A DNA stretch of 9,358 nucleotides from Bacteroides sp. Its GTDB lineage: Bacteria; Bacteroidota; Bacteroidia; Bacteroidales; SM23-62. The notes under the pieces were generated by a model. The model made no database searches, was not told where the DNA came from, and was given only the letters and a program-made list of their open reading frames with translations. The stretch is taken from the NCBI GenBank assembly GCA_030592145.1, contig JAUVKJ010000047.1, positions 1-9,358 on the forward strand, written 5' to 3'. Positions 1 through 7,093 of the stretch are shown piece after piece (within the stretch, counting starts at the first letter, position 1; each line of letters starts with the position of its first letter). Made by a program: the position numbers and the translations under genes.

Positions 1-1
1 A

Positions 2-169
2 GCTGAAGCCGACACCAAGCGGGCTGCACGAAAACTAAAGAGTGGCATGGAGAAGACCACGCTTGGAGATATTTCGGAATTGGCCGCCCTGAAATCAGAG
101 ATGGAGAAGAACGAAAAGAAGACAAAAGCAAAGGAAGACCCTCCCAAGGATAAGGGGGCATCAAATTAA
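2..169 (+). CDS. C-terminal end of an unidentified lysine-rich protein (partial)
   Basis: An open frame enters from the left edge in frame 2 and ends at TAA 167-169, giving 55 visible residues. The visible part is highly charged, rich in Lys, Glu and Ala, with a helical look followed by a Lys/Pro/Asp-rich tail that is probably disordered (it ends KDKGASN). No catalytic motif is visible and I do not recognise the family. It stops 11 bp before the STAS gene on the same strand, so the two are probably co-transcribed and the operon promoter probably lies off the left edge. The reading rests on the uninterrupted frame, the amino-acid composition and the tight spacing. The fragment is too short to say more. 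Confidence 0.6.
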   Translation, partial: AEADTKRAARKLKSGMEKTTLGDISELAALKSEMEKNEKKTKAKEDPPKDKGASN

Positions 170-180
170 ATTCTATTCAT

Positions 181-528
181 ATGGAATTCAAGATCGAAAA
201 GCTGGACAGCTACACATTGATTAAAGTATTGGAAGAGAAACTGGACACCCACATTGCTCCAACCCTTAAGTCAGAACTCGTGCTTGTTTCCGGGAACGGA
301 GAACAAAACATTATACTCAACCTGGATAATGTACGGTATTGTGATTCTTCCGGTCTTAGCGCGATCCTTGTTGCCAATCGTCTTTGTAAAAATGCAAACG
401 GCACATTTGTCCTGACCGGACTAAATGAGGCTGTTGAAAGATTAATCACGATTTCTCAGCTGGATACGGTTTTAAACATTACCAATACGGTTGAGGAGGG
501 TGCAGAAATGATTAAGTCGGCCGAATAA
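181..528 (+). CDS. STAS-domain anti-sigma-factor antagonist (SpoIIAA/RsbV-like)
   Basis: A 115-residue protein made of a single STAS domain, the usual size for stand-alone SpoIIAA/RsbV-type antagonists. The diagnostic segment is LDNVRYCDSSGLSAIL (residues 48-63), containing the DSSGL phosphorylation loop at 55-59. By alignment with RsbV (Ser56 in DSTG) the phosphoacceptor would be Ser56. A typical C-terminal helix follows (about 82-91). In the family, the unphosphorylated form sequesters an HATPase anti-sigma kinase and a PP2C phosphatase resets it. Neither partner is encoded next to it. It sits 11 bp after an unidentified gene and 13 bp before rnz, so it is probably part of a housekeeping operon. 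The ATG at 181 begins directly with the first beta strand (EFKIEKLDSYTLIKV), which supports this start. The family call is secure; the cognate partners and the regulated process are unknown. Confidence 0.9.
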   Translation: MEFKIEKLDSYTLIKVLEEKLDTHIAPTLKSELVLVSGNGEQNIILNLDNVRYCDSSGLSAILVANRLCKNANGTFVLTGLNEAVERLITISQLDTVLNITNTVEEGAEMIKSAE

Positions 529-541
529 TATCACGGCGGCG

Positions 542-1456
542 GTGTCATTCGAAGTTACAATACTTGGCAGCAGTTCTGCTCTGCCTACATCTGAAAGATT
601 TCCAACCGCTCATTTGCTGAATGCGAATGAGCGGTTTTTTTTGATCGATTGCGGGGAAGGGACACAGATGCAGCTCCGCAGATACCGGCTCAGGCTGGGA
701 AAGATACACCATATTTTCATTTCCCATATTCACGGGGACCACACCTTCGGACTGTTCGGGCTTCTTTCATCCTACAACCTGCTTGGCAGGGAAGAACCGC
801 TCCATATTTATGGACCGGATCTACTGGAGGAGATGTTGCTTGACCATCTGAAATATTCCCGGAGTGACCTTGGATATAACTTGCTGTTTCACCGGATCCA
901 GTGCCGCAGGACGGCGCTGATCTACGAGGACAAGAACATAGAGGTACTGAGCCTGCCGCTGATCCACAGGGTTCCCACATGCGGTTTCCTTTTCCGGGAA
1001 AAGCCCAGGGAGAGGAATATCCTCAAGGAAAAGATCACAGAGTACGGTATCCCCGTGAGACAGATCGTGGAAATCAAAAAGGGGGCGGATCTCGTTTTAA
1101 CGGGTGGAGCCGTGATACCCAATGCAGAACTGACCCTGCCACCTGCCAGGCCCAGGTCTTATGCATACTGCTCCGATACACGTCCCAACAAGGCTATCCT
1201 TCAGCTGATAAAGGGTGTTGATATTTTATATCATGAGGCCACCTTTATGCATGATGATGCAAAACTTGCACATGAGACTTTCCATACCACCTCCAGACAG
1301 GCTGCGGAAATGGCAAAAAATGCAGGTGCCGGCAAGTTGCTGATCGGACATTTTTCTTCCCGCTACAAGCATATTTCAGAGTTTGAATCAGAGGCAAAAA
1401 TGGTATTTCAGAACACTGTCGCGGTAAATGACGGGGATGTTTTTGAGGTGGATTAA
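542..1456 (+). CDS. rnz: Ribonuclease Z (tRNA 3' endonuclease)
   Basis: A 304-residue short-form tRNase Z of the metallo-beta-lactamase fold. This cytoplasmic endonuclease cuts precursor tRNAs just after the discriminator base so that CCA can be added. The Zn-binding signature HIHGDH is at residues 62-67. Further likely ligands are His142 (LIHRVPTCGF), Asp212 (YCSDT) and His270 (GHFSSRY), and the family AHETFHTT motif lies at 243-250. The N-terminus (VTILGSSSALPTSERFPTAH) is typical of the family, so the GTG at 542 is a convincing start; there is no in-frame ATG just upstream and no strong ribosome-binding site. Length matches the bacterial short form of roughly 300-310 residues. The gene follows the STAS gene by 13 bp and is directly followed by guaA. 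No catalytic residue is missing. Confidence 0.96.
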   Translation: MSFEVTILGSSSALPTSERFPTAHLLNANERFFLIDCGEGTQMQLRRYRLRLGKIHHIFISHIHGDHTFGLFGLLSSYNLLGREEPLHIYGPDLLEEMLLDHLKYSRSDLGYNLLFHRIQCRRTALIYEDKNIEVLSLPLIHRVPTCGFLFREKPRERNILKEKITEYGIPVRQIVEIKKGADLVLTGGAVIPNAELTLPPARPRSYAYCSDTRPNKAILQLIKGVDILYHEATFMHDDAKLAHETFHTTSRQAAEMAKNAGAGKLLIGHFSSRYKHISEFESEAKMVFQNTVAVNDGDVFEVD

Positions 1457-1492
1457 TTGATTATATTTGCCCTTCAAACAGTCGTATCCAGG

Positions 1493-3022
1493 ATGCAGGA
1501 AACCATATATATCCTTGATTTCGGATCACAGTATACCCAGTTGATAGCCAGGAGGGTAAGGGAACTTAATGTGTATTGTGAGATACATCCCTTCCACAGT
1601 ATACCAGGTCCTGGGCCCAATGTTAAGGGGATCATCCTCTCCGGCAGCCCGTTTTCCATCCGGGATAAAAACGCTCCCATCCCTGATTTAAAAGGCATCC
1701 AGGGCTCCCTTCCATTGCTAGGTATATGTTACGGTGCTCAGTATCTTGCACAGGCCAACGGGGGAGAGGTGCGTTCTTCTGCGCACCGGGAATACGGCAG
1801 GGCAAACCTGTCTTACGTTGACACCGGGTCCCCCCTGATGAAACAGGTAAGCCAGGGATCCCAGGTCTGGATGTCACACGGGGATACCATTATTAAGCTT
1901 CCCGGGAATTACAGGGTCATATCCAGTACGGAAAACATTAAGGTAGGAGCTTTCCATGTGACCGGGGAGTCCACTTTCGGACTCCAGTTCCATCCCGAAG
2001 TATTCCATACAACCGAGGGGAAACAGGTTCTTTATAATTTTCTTGCTGACGTTTGTGGATGCAGCATGTCATGGACCCCTGATTCCTTTATTGATTTAAC
2101 CGTGAAAGAACTTCATGACAAACTGGGCGATGATAATGTCGTACTGGGAATCTCCGGCGGGGTGGATTCATCGGTTGCTGCCATGTTGCTGCACCAGGCT
2201 ATAGGAAGCAGGTTGACCAGCATCTTCGTTGATAACGGTTTACTCCGGAAGAATGAATTCGGGAACGTTCTTCAGACTTATAAAAAACTGGGACTGAATG
2301 TGATCGGTGTGGATGCACGGGCCAAATTCCTGGATGATCTGGCCGGTATCACAGATCCTGAGATGAAAAGAAAAAGCATTGGAAAGAATTTTATCGAGGT
2401 ATTTGAGGAAGAAGCCCGAAAACTAAAGAATGTACGATGGCTGGCACAGGGTACCATTTATCCTGATGTCATCGAATCTGTTTCGGTTAACGGACCCTCT
2501 GCCAAGATAAAGTCCCATCATAATGTTGGAGGCCTTCCGGACAAGATGAACCTGGAGATCGTGGAACCATTGAAGCTTCTATTCAAAGATGAGGTAAGAA
2601 GGGTGGGGAAGGCCATCGGGCTGGATCCCGTCATACTACAGCGGCATCCATTCCCGGGACCCGGACTGGCCGTACGCATTCTTGGTGACATCACCGGGGA
2701 CAAGGTCAGAATGCTGCAGGAGGCAGACGACATCTTTATTGGTGGTCTGATTGAAACGGGACTTTATGAAGAGGTGTGGCAGGCAGGCGTAGTACTGCTG
2801 CCCGTAAAATCTGTCGGTGTCATGGGCGACGAGAGGACCTATGAAAAAGCGGTGGCCCTGAGGGCAGTTACTTCGACAGACGGTATGACCGCCGACTGGG
2901 CAAAACTACCTTATGATTTTCTCGCCAGAGTTTCAAACGATATAATCAACAAGGTCCGGGGCATCAACCGGGTCGTCTACGACATCAGCTCAAAACCGCC
3001 GGCTACCATCGAGTGGGAGTAG
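1493..3022 (+). CDS. guaA: Glutamine-hydrolysing GMP synthase
   Basis: Converts XMP to GMP using ATP and glutamine, the last step of guanine nucleotide synthesis, in the cytoplasm. From the ATG at 1493 the protein has 509 residues. The N-terminal class I glutamine amidotransferase domain (about 4-190) has the nucleophile Cys79 in GICYGAQ and the His167/Glu169 pair in FHPEV. The ATP-pyrophosphatase domain has the PP-loop SGGVDSS at 221-227. The C-terminal dimerisation domain carries [11 protein letters not shown] and ends in the canonical KPPATIEWE. The frame can be extended upstream to a TTG at 1457, directly after the rnz stop. That would add 12 residues unlike the family, whereas [20 protein letters not shown] is the standard beginning. 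All key residues are present. It lies between rnz and the protease gene in the plus-strand run. Confidence 0.97.
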   Translation: MQETIYILDFGSQYTQLIARRVRELNVYCEIHPFHSIPGPGPNVKGIILSGSPFSIRDKNAPIPDLKGIQGSLPLLGICYGAQYLAQANGGEVRSSAHREYGRANLSYVDTGSPLMKQVSQGSQVWMSHGDTIIKLPGNYRVISSTENIKVGAFHVTGESTFGLQFHPEVFHTTEGKQVLYNFLADVCGCSMSWTPDSFIDLTVKELHDKLGDDNVVLGISGGVDSSVAAMLLHQAIGSRLTSIFVDNGLLRKNEFGNVLQTYKKLGLNVIGVDARAKFLDDLAGITDPEMKRKSIGKNFIEVFEEEARKLKNVRWLAQGTIYPDVIESVSVNGPSAKIKSHHNVGGLPDKMNLEIVEPLKLLFKDEVRRVGKAIGLDPVILQRHPFPGPGLAVRILGDITGDKVRMLQEADDIFIGGLIETGLYEEVWQAGVVLLPVKSVGVMGDERTYEKAVALRAVTSTDGMTADWAKLPYDFLARVSNDIINKVRGINRVVYDISSKPPATIEWE

Positions 3023-3036
3023 AGTAGTTAATATTT

Positions 3037-3043
3037 GGAGGAC
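3037..3043 (+). promoter_or_regulatory. Ribosome-binding site of the S41 protease gene
   Basis: GGAGGAC lies 5 bp before the ATG at 3049 and contains a full GGAGG core. It is the clearest Shine-Dalgarno site in the window. Most other starts here have weak or no such sites, as is common in Bacteroidota. Confidence 0.6.
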
Positions 3044-3048
3044 AAGAC

Positions 3049-4653
3049 ATGAAAAACTTTTTCCGGATCATTGTAACGGCGCTTGTGCTGGCTCTGATGA
3101 TCCCAGTCGGTGTGAAAGCCCAGGTGTTCAGCGATGAATCCCTGAAATTTAGCCAGGTACTAAACTGGATCGGCAAATACTATGTTGACAGCGTGAAGAA
3201 ATCTGAACTGGTTGAAACCGCCATTGTGGAAATGTTGCAAACTCTCGATCCGCACTCTACTTATCTTACAAGCAAGGAAGTCAAGGCCATGTCTGAGCCG
3301 TTGCAGGGCAATTTTGAGGGCATCGGCATCAGCTTTAATATCCTGAATGACACTATTTTTGTCATCAATCCGGTGCCCAACGGTCCCTCAGAAAAAGTCG
3401 GGATCCGGGCGGGCGACAGGATCATTCTGATCGAAGGTGAGAATGTGGCAGGTGCCGGTATTACAAATTCCGATGTTTTTGCAAAACTGAGGGGTAAGAA
3501 AGGAACCAGGGTAAGCATATCAATACATCGCCGGAAAGTAGCTGATCTGCTTGATTTTACCATCATACGCGACAAGATACCCATCCATAGCCTGGATGCC
3601 TCATACATGATACAGGACAACATCGCTTACATGAAGCTCAACCGTTTTTCTTTCACCACCATGGGTGAGTTCAGATCGGCAGCTGATGAGCTGGCTAAAG
3701 AAGGCATGCAGGATCTGATACTGGACTTGTCCGGGAACGGGGGCGGGTATATGGATGTGGCCATAAAGGTTGCCGACCAGTTCCTTGGGGAGCGAAAACT
3801 GATTGTCTATACGGAAGGGAATTCCCATCCCAAGCGTAATTTTTTCGCTTCTTCAAGGGGAATTTTCCTGGAAGGCCGTGTAGTTTTAATCATTGATCAA
3901 TCCTCTGCTTCAGCCAGTGAGATACTGGCAGGCGCATTGCAGGATTGGGACCGTGCCGTGATCGTCGGCAGAAGGTCTTTTGGCAAAGGCCTCGTCCAGA
4001 ATCCAATGCTGCTGATCGACAGCTCTATGATAAGATTGACTATTGCACGGTATTATACACCAACCGGAAGGCTCATTCAGAAACCTTACAATAACGGGTT
4101 TGATGAATATTCCAGGGACCTGATCAACCGGTACAATATGGGTGAGCTAACCAGTGCAGACAGCATGCACTTTCCGGATTCCCTGAAATACCAGACCCTG
4201 GTGAGTAACCGGCCGGTATACGGGGGTGGCGGGATCATGCCTGATTTTTTTGTGCCCATTGATACCAGCTTTATATCGGATTATTACAATAAACTGGTTA
4301 GCCGGGGCATTCTTAATTTTTTCGTGCTTTCCTATGTTGATGATCACCGGAGTGAGTTCTTGAGGGAGTATCCCACATTCCACCAGTTCCGGGATGAATT
4401 CCGGGTAACGCAGGAGATCATGGATGAGCTGTGCGCCTATGCCTCGGAGCAGGATCTGGCCTTTGATGAAAAGGATTATGAGATTTCCAGGGAGCATATA
4501 AGGCTTATAGTGAAAGCCTACATGGCCCGTGACCTGTGGAATACAAGCGAGTTTTACGAGATTGTGAACGGAGAAAACCCCAATGTTATACAAGCCCTGG
4601 AAGTGCTTGAAAACCGGGAAATTTTCCAGGTACTTCTGCAGGAAAAGAAATAA
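3049..4653 (+). CDS. Secreted S41 family C-terminal processing peptidase (CtpA/Prc-like)
   Basis: A 534-residue serine protease with a Ser-Lys dyad. An N-terminal signal peptide is evident: basic MKNFFR, a hydrophobic core, then VKAQ with likely cleavage near residue 24-25, so it acts in the periplasm or envelope. An N-terminal helical segment (about 30-80, with TLDPHSTYL) precedes a PDZ domain (about 84-165, with GIGISF, GPSEKVGIRAGDRI). The S41 core carries DLSGNGGG (226-233), the SSASASEI motif with probable nucleophile Ser288, and GKGLVQ with Lys313. The 25-residue Ser-Lys spacing matches E. coli Prc (S430/K455). A further region of about 130 residues (from about 405 to the end) follows the core; it is mostly charged and helical-looking, and I cannot assign it. 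Such proteases trim exported proteins or peptidoglycan hydrolases; the substrate here is unknown. The stop abuts the pnuC start directly. Confidence 0.93.
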   Translation: MKNFFRIIVTALVLALMIPVGVKAQVFSDESLKFSQVLNWIGKYYVDSVKKSELVETAIVEMLQTLDPHSTYLTSKEVKAMSEPLQGNFEGIGISFNILNDTIFVINPVPNGPSEKVGIRAGDRIILIEGENVAGAGITNSDVFAKLRGKKGTRVSISIHRRKVADLLDFTIIRDKIPIHSLDASYMIQDNIAYMKLNRFSFTTMGEFRSAADELAKEGMQDLILDLSGNGGGYMDVAIKVADQFLGERKLIVYTEGNSHPKRNFFASSRGIFLEGRVVLIIDQSSASASEILAGALQDWDRAVIVGRRSFGKGLVQNPMLLIDSSMIRLTIARYYTPTGRLIQKPYNNGFDEYSRDLINRYNMGELTSADSMHFPDSLKYQTLVSNRPVYGGGGIMPDFFVPIDTSFISDYYNKLVSRGILNFFVLSYVDDHRSEFLREYPTFHQFRDEFRVTQEIMDELCAYASEQDLAFDEKDYEISREHIRLIVKAYMARDLWNTSEFYEIVNGENPNVIQALEVLENREIFQVLLQEKK

Positions 4654-5259
4654 ATGTTTTACAACTGGCTCACCGAGAACTATGTTGAGGTCCTGGGCGT
4701 TGTTACAAGCTTGATCTATCTTTATTTCTCCGTTCGCCAGATCATCTGGCTCTGGCCGTTTGGCATACTTTCATCGGTATTGTTCACCTGGATTTTTTTC
4801 AGCAGCAGGTTCTACGCTGATATGGGACTACAGGTCTACTATGTGGGGATCAGCATATATGGCTGGATTTACTGGCTACGGGGTAGCAATAGGGACTCCC
4901 CCCGGGAAAAGCTTGCGGTCACACGGATCTCACGAAAGCAGATCTGGATGCTGACCCTCATAGGAATGGCTCTTTTTTTTGGAATTGTAGCTATATTGAA
5001 ATTTTTTACGGATTCAGATGTACCCTGGGGAGACGGTTTTACAACCGCTGCAAGCATTGTGGCAACCTGGATGCTGGCGCGGAAGATACTTGAACACTGG
5101 CTGGTCTGGATTCTGGTAGACTTCGTGGCTGCTGCCCTGTATTTTTACAAGGGTTTGCATCCTTCATTCGTGCTCTATGTCATTTATGCCGTGATCGCGG
5201 TATTTGGTTATATCCAATGGAAAAGGGAACTTACCATACATAATGGATCATCCGCTTAA
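4654..5259 (+). CDS. pnuC: Nicotinamide riboside transporter PnuC
   Basis: A 201-residue inner-membrane protein of the PnuC family, with about six to seven hydrophobic segments (near 12-28, 32-50, 56-75, 97-116, 127-142, 150-165 and 170-188). Family-like features are QVYYVGISIYGWIYWL (60-75) and the late segment TAASIVATWMLARKILEHWL (131-150), followed by WILVDFVAAALYFYKGL. PnuC proteins import vitamins by facilitated diffusion, and trapping by a cytoplasmic kinase pulls the substrate in. Some relatives carry thiamine or riboflavin, so the neighbour decides: the next gene, overlapping by 17 bp, is a NadR-type ribosylnicotinamide kinase, which points to nicotinamide riboside. No TPP riboswitch or thiamine gene is nearby. 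The ATG at 4654 directly follows the protease TAA and has AGGAAAAG about 6 bp upstream. Substrate assignment is an inference from context. Confidence 0.9.
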   Translation: MFYNWLTENYVEVLGVVTSLIYLYFSVRQIIWLWPFGILSSVLFTWIFFSSRFYADMGLQVYYVGISIYGWIYWLRGSNRDSPREKLAVTRISRKQIWMLTLIGMALFFGIVAILKFFTDSDVPWGDGFTTAASIVATWMLARKILEHWLVWILVDFVAAALYFYKGLHPSFVLYVIYAVIAVFGYIQWKRELTIHNGSSA

Positions 5260-5788
5260 AATAGTGGTTACGGGACCGGAATCAACCGGTAAAACGGAAA
5301 TCGCCAGGCATCTCGCCGGGATGTTCCGGACAGAGTATATACCGGAATATGCACGATCGTACATTGAAGGGCTTGACAGGCCCTATACCTACGGTGATGT
5401 GGAACACATTGCCCGGGTGCAGGAGGATCTGTTAAAGGAGGCAGTCCATAGGGAAAACAGTATAATATTCCTGGATACATACCTGGTTATCACCAAGATC
5501 TGGTTCAGGGAGGTTTACAGGAAAATACCGGGCTGGATCGAGCGTGAACTGAAGGAATCAGGCATTGACCTCTTCCTCCTGTGCTATTATGATATCGAAT
5601 GGGTCGAAGACCCGGTCAGGGAAAATCCCGGTTCCCGGCGCATATATTTATATGAGTGCTACCGGGAAGAGATTGAACTGCTTGGCGCACCCTTTGAGGT
5701 GATCAGGGGCATCGGACCCGGACGGTTCGAGCATGCACAGGAGGCAATACTGAAGCATTTCCCAAACCTGAAAACCCTGAGGAAATGA
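5243..5788 (+). CDS. NadR-type ribosylnicotinamide kinase (P-loop NTPase)
   Basis: A 181-residue protein equivalent to the C-terminal kinase domain of NadR. It is expected to phosphorylate nicotinamide riboside to NMN with ATP in the cytoplasm. The Walker A motif GPESTGKT is at 11-18. EYARSYIE (about 34-41) and FLDTYLVITKIWF are typical NadR-kinase segments, and WVEDPVREN with the following paired arginines resembles the lid region. The adenylyltransferase domain of full NadR is absent, so NMN to NAD conversion would need another enzyme such as NadD. An upstream TTG at 5204 would add 13 residues read inside pnuC. The ATG at 5243 puts the P-loop at the usual distance from the N-terminus and is preferred. 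It overlaps pnuC by 17 bp and the methyltransferase gene by 4 bp (ATGA), indicating translational coupling. A generic AAA-like ATPase is the alternative call, but the motifs and the pnuC neighbour favour the kinase. Confidence 0.88.
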   Translation: MDHPLKIVVTGPESTGKTEIARHLAGMFRTEYIPEYARSYIEGLDRPYTYGDVEHIARVQEDLLKEAVHRENSIIFLDTYLVITKIWFREVYRKIPGWIERELKESGIDLFLLCYYDIEWVEDPVRENPGSRRIYLYECYREEIELLGAPFEVIRGIGPGRFEHAQEAILKHFPNLKTLRK

Positions 5789-6939
5789 AAGACCTGCTGG
5801 CCACTACACTTTATGGACTGGAAAATGAACTTGGCAGGGAGCTGGAATCCCTGGGTGCCGGGTCTGTACGTATACACAACCGTGCCGTTTCGTTTGCCGG
5901 AGACGCGGCCATGATGTACAGGGCCAATTATCAACTGAGGACCGCCCTGAGGATACTGAAGCCCCTTCGTTCCTTTCCTGCACACAACGAAGAGGATATA
6001 TACCGGGGGGTCCGGGATATGCAATGGGAACAGTATATGAGTCCCCGTGACCTGCTAGCGGTTGAAACGGTACTGGTAAGCGGGCGTTACAGGCATTCCG
6101 GGTTTATTTCACAGCGGGTTAAAGACGGGATTGTGGACCGGTTCAGGGTGCGGTTTGGCAAAAGGCCCTCGGTTGACCTGAAGAATCCTGATCTGAGGAT
6201 CCATATCCATCTGAATGATACCCACTGCAGCGTATCGCTTGACAGTTCAGGGGAATCACTGCATAAGAGGGGGTACAGGACCCAGCCTTACAAGGCACCC
6301 CTGAACGAGGTTCTGGCCGCAGGAATGATCCTTCTTTCCCGCTGGGACCCGGAACAGGCTTTCCTGAACCCAATGTGCGGCTCGGGTACTCTGTGCATTG
6401 AGGCCGGGATGATTGCAAGGGGGCTCCCGGGCGGGTATTACCGTAATGGATTTGGTTTTCAGAAGTGGAAGGATTATGACCCTGCACTGTTCGAGTCCAT
6501 CCGGAGAGAAAGATATCTTAAAAAACAGGATGATTTCCGGATCCTGGCCTGTGATATAGCCTTCCCTGCCATCAGGGCGGCCCAGCAGAACCTGGCAACC
6601 GCAGGCCTTCTCGGGAAAGTGGAATTGCTTAAAACATCCTTTGATTCCTGGAATACCAGCCTTAAGGAGGGGGTTCTTATCATGAATCCGCCCTACGGCG
6701 AACGGCTGGAGGAGAGCAACCTGCAGGAGCTTTACCGGAACATTGGCGACACCCTTAAACAGAAGTACACAGGCTTTCAGGCCTGGGTCCTGAGCGGGAA
6801 TCCGGGCGCCATGAAACACCTTGGATTGAGAACCGGCAAAAAGCTGACTTTATACAATGGCCCCATACAATGTAAATACCATTACTATGACCTGTACGAG
6901 GGCTCCCGGAAAATTGTTGATAAGACAAAGGGCTTATAA
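5785..6939 (+). CDS. THUMP-domain class I SAM-dependent RNA methyltransferase (RlmL N-terminal-like)
   Basis: A 384-residue RNA N2-guanine methyltransferase of the COG0116 type. The N-terminal part (about 1-155) is a ferredoxin-like and THUMP RNA-binding region, containing RGVRDMQWEQY and ending near DSSGESLHKRGYR. The Rossmann-fold domain follows: the SAM-binding motif NPMCGSGTLCIEAG (195-208), an acidic motif ILACDIA (253-259), and the catalytic NPPYGERL (301-308) characteristic of amino-group methylation. Length matches the N-terminal half of E. coli RlmL, which makes m2G2445 in 23S rRNA; in E. coli that half is fused to RlmK, but not here. The Trm14-like tRNA m2G6 methyltransferases share this architecture, so the exact target is uncertain. 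Its start overlaps the kinase stop (ATGA). It is the last gene of the plus-strand run, and I see no convincing terminator directly after it. Confidence 0.9.
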   Translation: MKDLLATTLYGLENELGRELESLGAGSVRIHNRAVSFAGDAAMMYRANYQLRTALRILKPLRSFPAHNEEDIYRGVRDMQWEQYMSPRDLLAVETVLVSGRYRHSGFISQRVKDGIVDRFRVRFGKRPSVDLKNPDLRIHIHLNDTHCSVSLDSSGESLHKRGYRTQPYKAPLNEVLAAGMILLSRWDPEQAFLNPMCGSGTLCIEAGMIARGLPGGYYRNGFGFQKWKDYDPALFESIRRERYLKKQDDFRILACDIAFPAIRAAQQNLATAGLLGKVELLKTSFDSWNTSLKEGVLIMNPPYGERLEESNLQELYRNIGDTLKQKYTGFQAWVLSGNPGAMKHLGLRTGKKLTLYNGPIQCKYHYYDLYEGSRKIVDKTKGL

Positions 6940-7004
6940 TGAAAATTTTATTTATCTTGATACCGGATAAGGTGTGTCAGCAGACATGTAAATATTTTGA
7001 TATC

Positions 7005-7035
7005 TTTGAAAAACATTTTTATTTATTTATTTTTG
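7005..7035 (+). promoter_or_regulatory. Bacteroidota-type promoter for siaB-siaC
   Basis: TTTG at 7005-7008, a 19-bp spacer, then TATTTTTG at 7028-7035. This fits the Bacteroidota primary-sigma consensus (TTTG at -33 and TAnnTTTG at -7) with correct spacing. Transcription would begin near 7041, giving a leader of about 50 nt before the siaB ATG at 7094. A second TAnnTTTG match, TATCTTTG at 7001-7008, overlaps the -33 box but has no good upstream partner. The 154-bp gap (6940-7093) is strongly AT-rich and holds no other recognisable feature. Confidence 0.6.
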
Positions 7036-7093
7036 CTGAGCAGATAGAATTTTCATAACTTTATTTTAGAGAATAATTAAGAAGACTTTATAG

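Noticed and set aside
4147..4593. Minus-strand open frame of 148 codons inside the protease gene
   Set aside because: Antisense shadow of the S41 coding region, without motif or plausible start context.
4600..4660. TPP or other riboswitch ahead of pnuC
   Set aside because: pnuC starts directly at the protease stop codon, leaving no leader for a riboswitch. No thiamine genes are nearby.
6256..6819. Minus-strand open frame of 187 codons inside the methyltransferase gene
   Set aside because: It lies antisense to the SAM-binding and NPPY motif region of a convincing gene. Its translation is rich in Pro, Gly, Cys and His with no family resemblance.
6950..6990. Possible hairpin terminator after the methyltransferase gene
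   Set aside because: Only short imperfect pairing is possible (for example TGATACC with GGTGTGTCA) and no T tract follows, so it is not supported as a terminator.
7022..7034. Short TTTA-type tandem repeat in the siaB leader
   Set aside because: Three to four units in an AT-rich promoter spacer are expected by chance; there is no evidence of phase variation.
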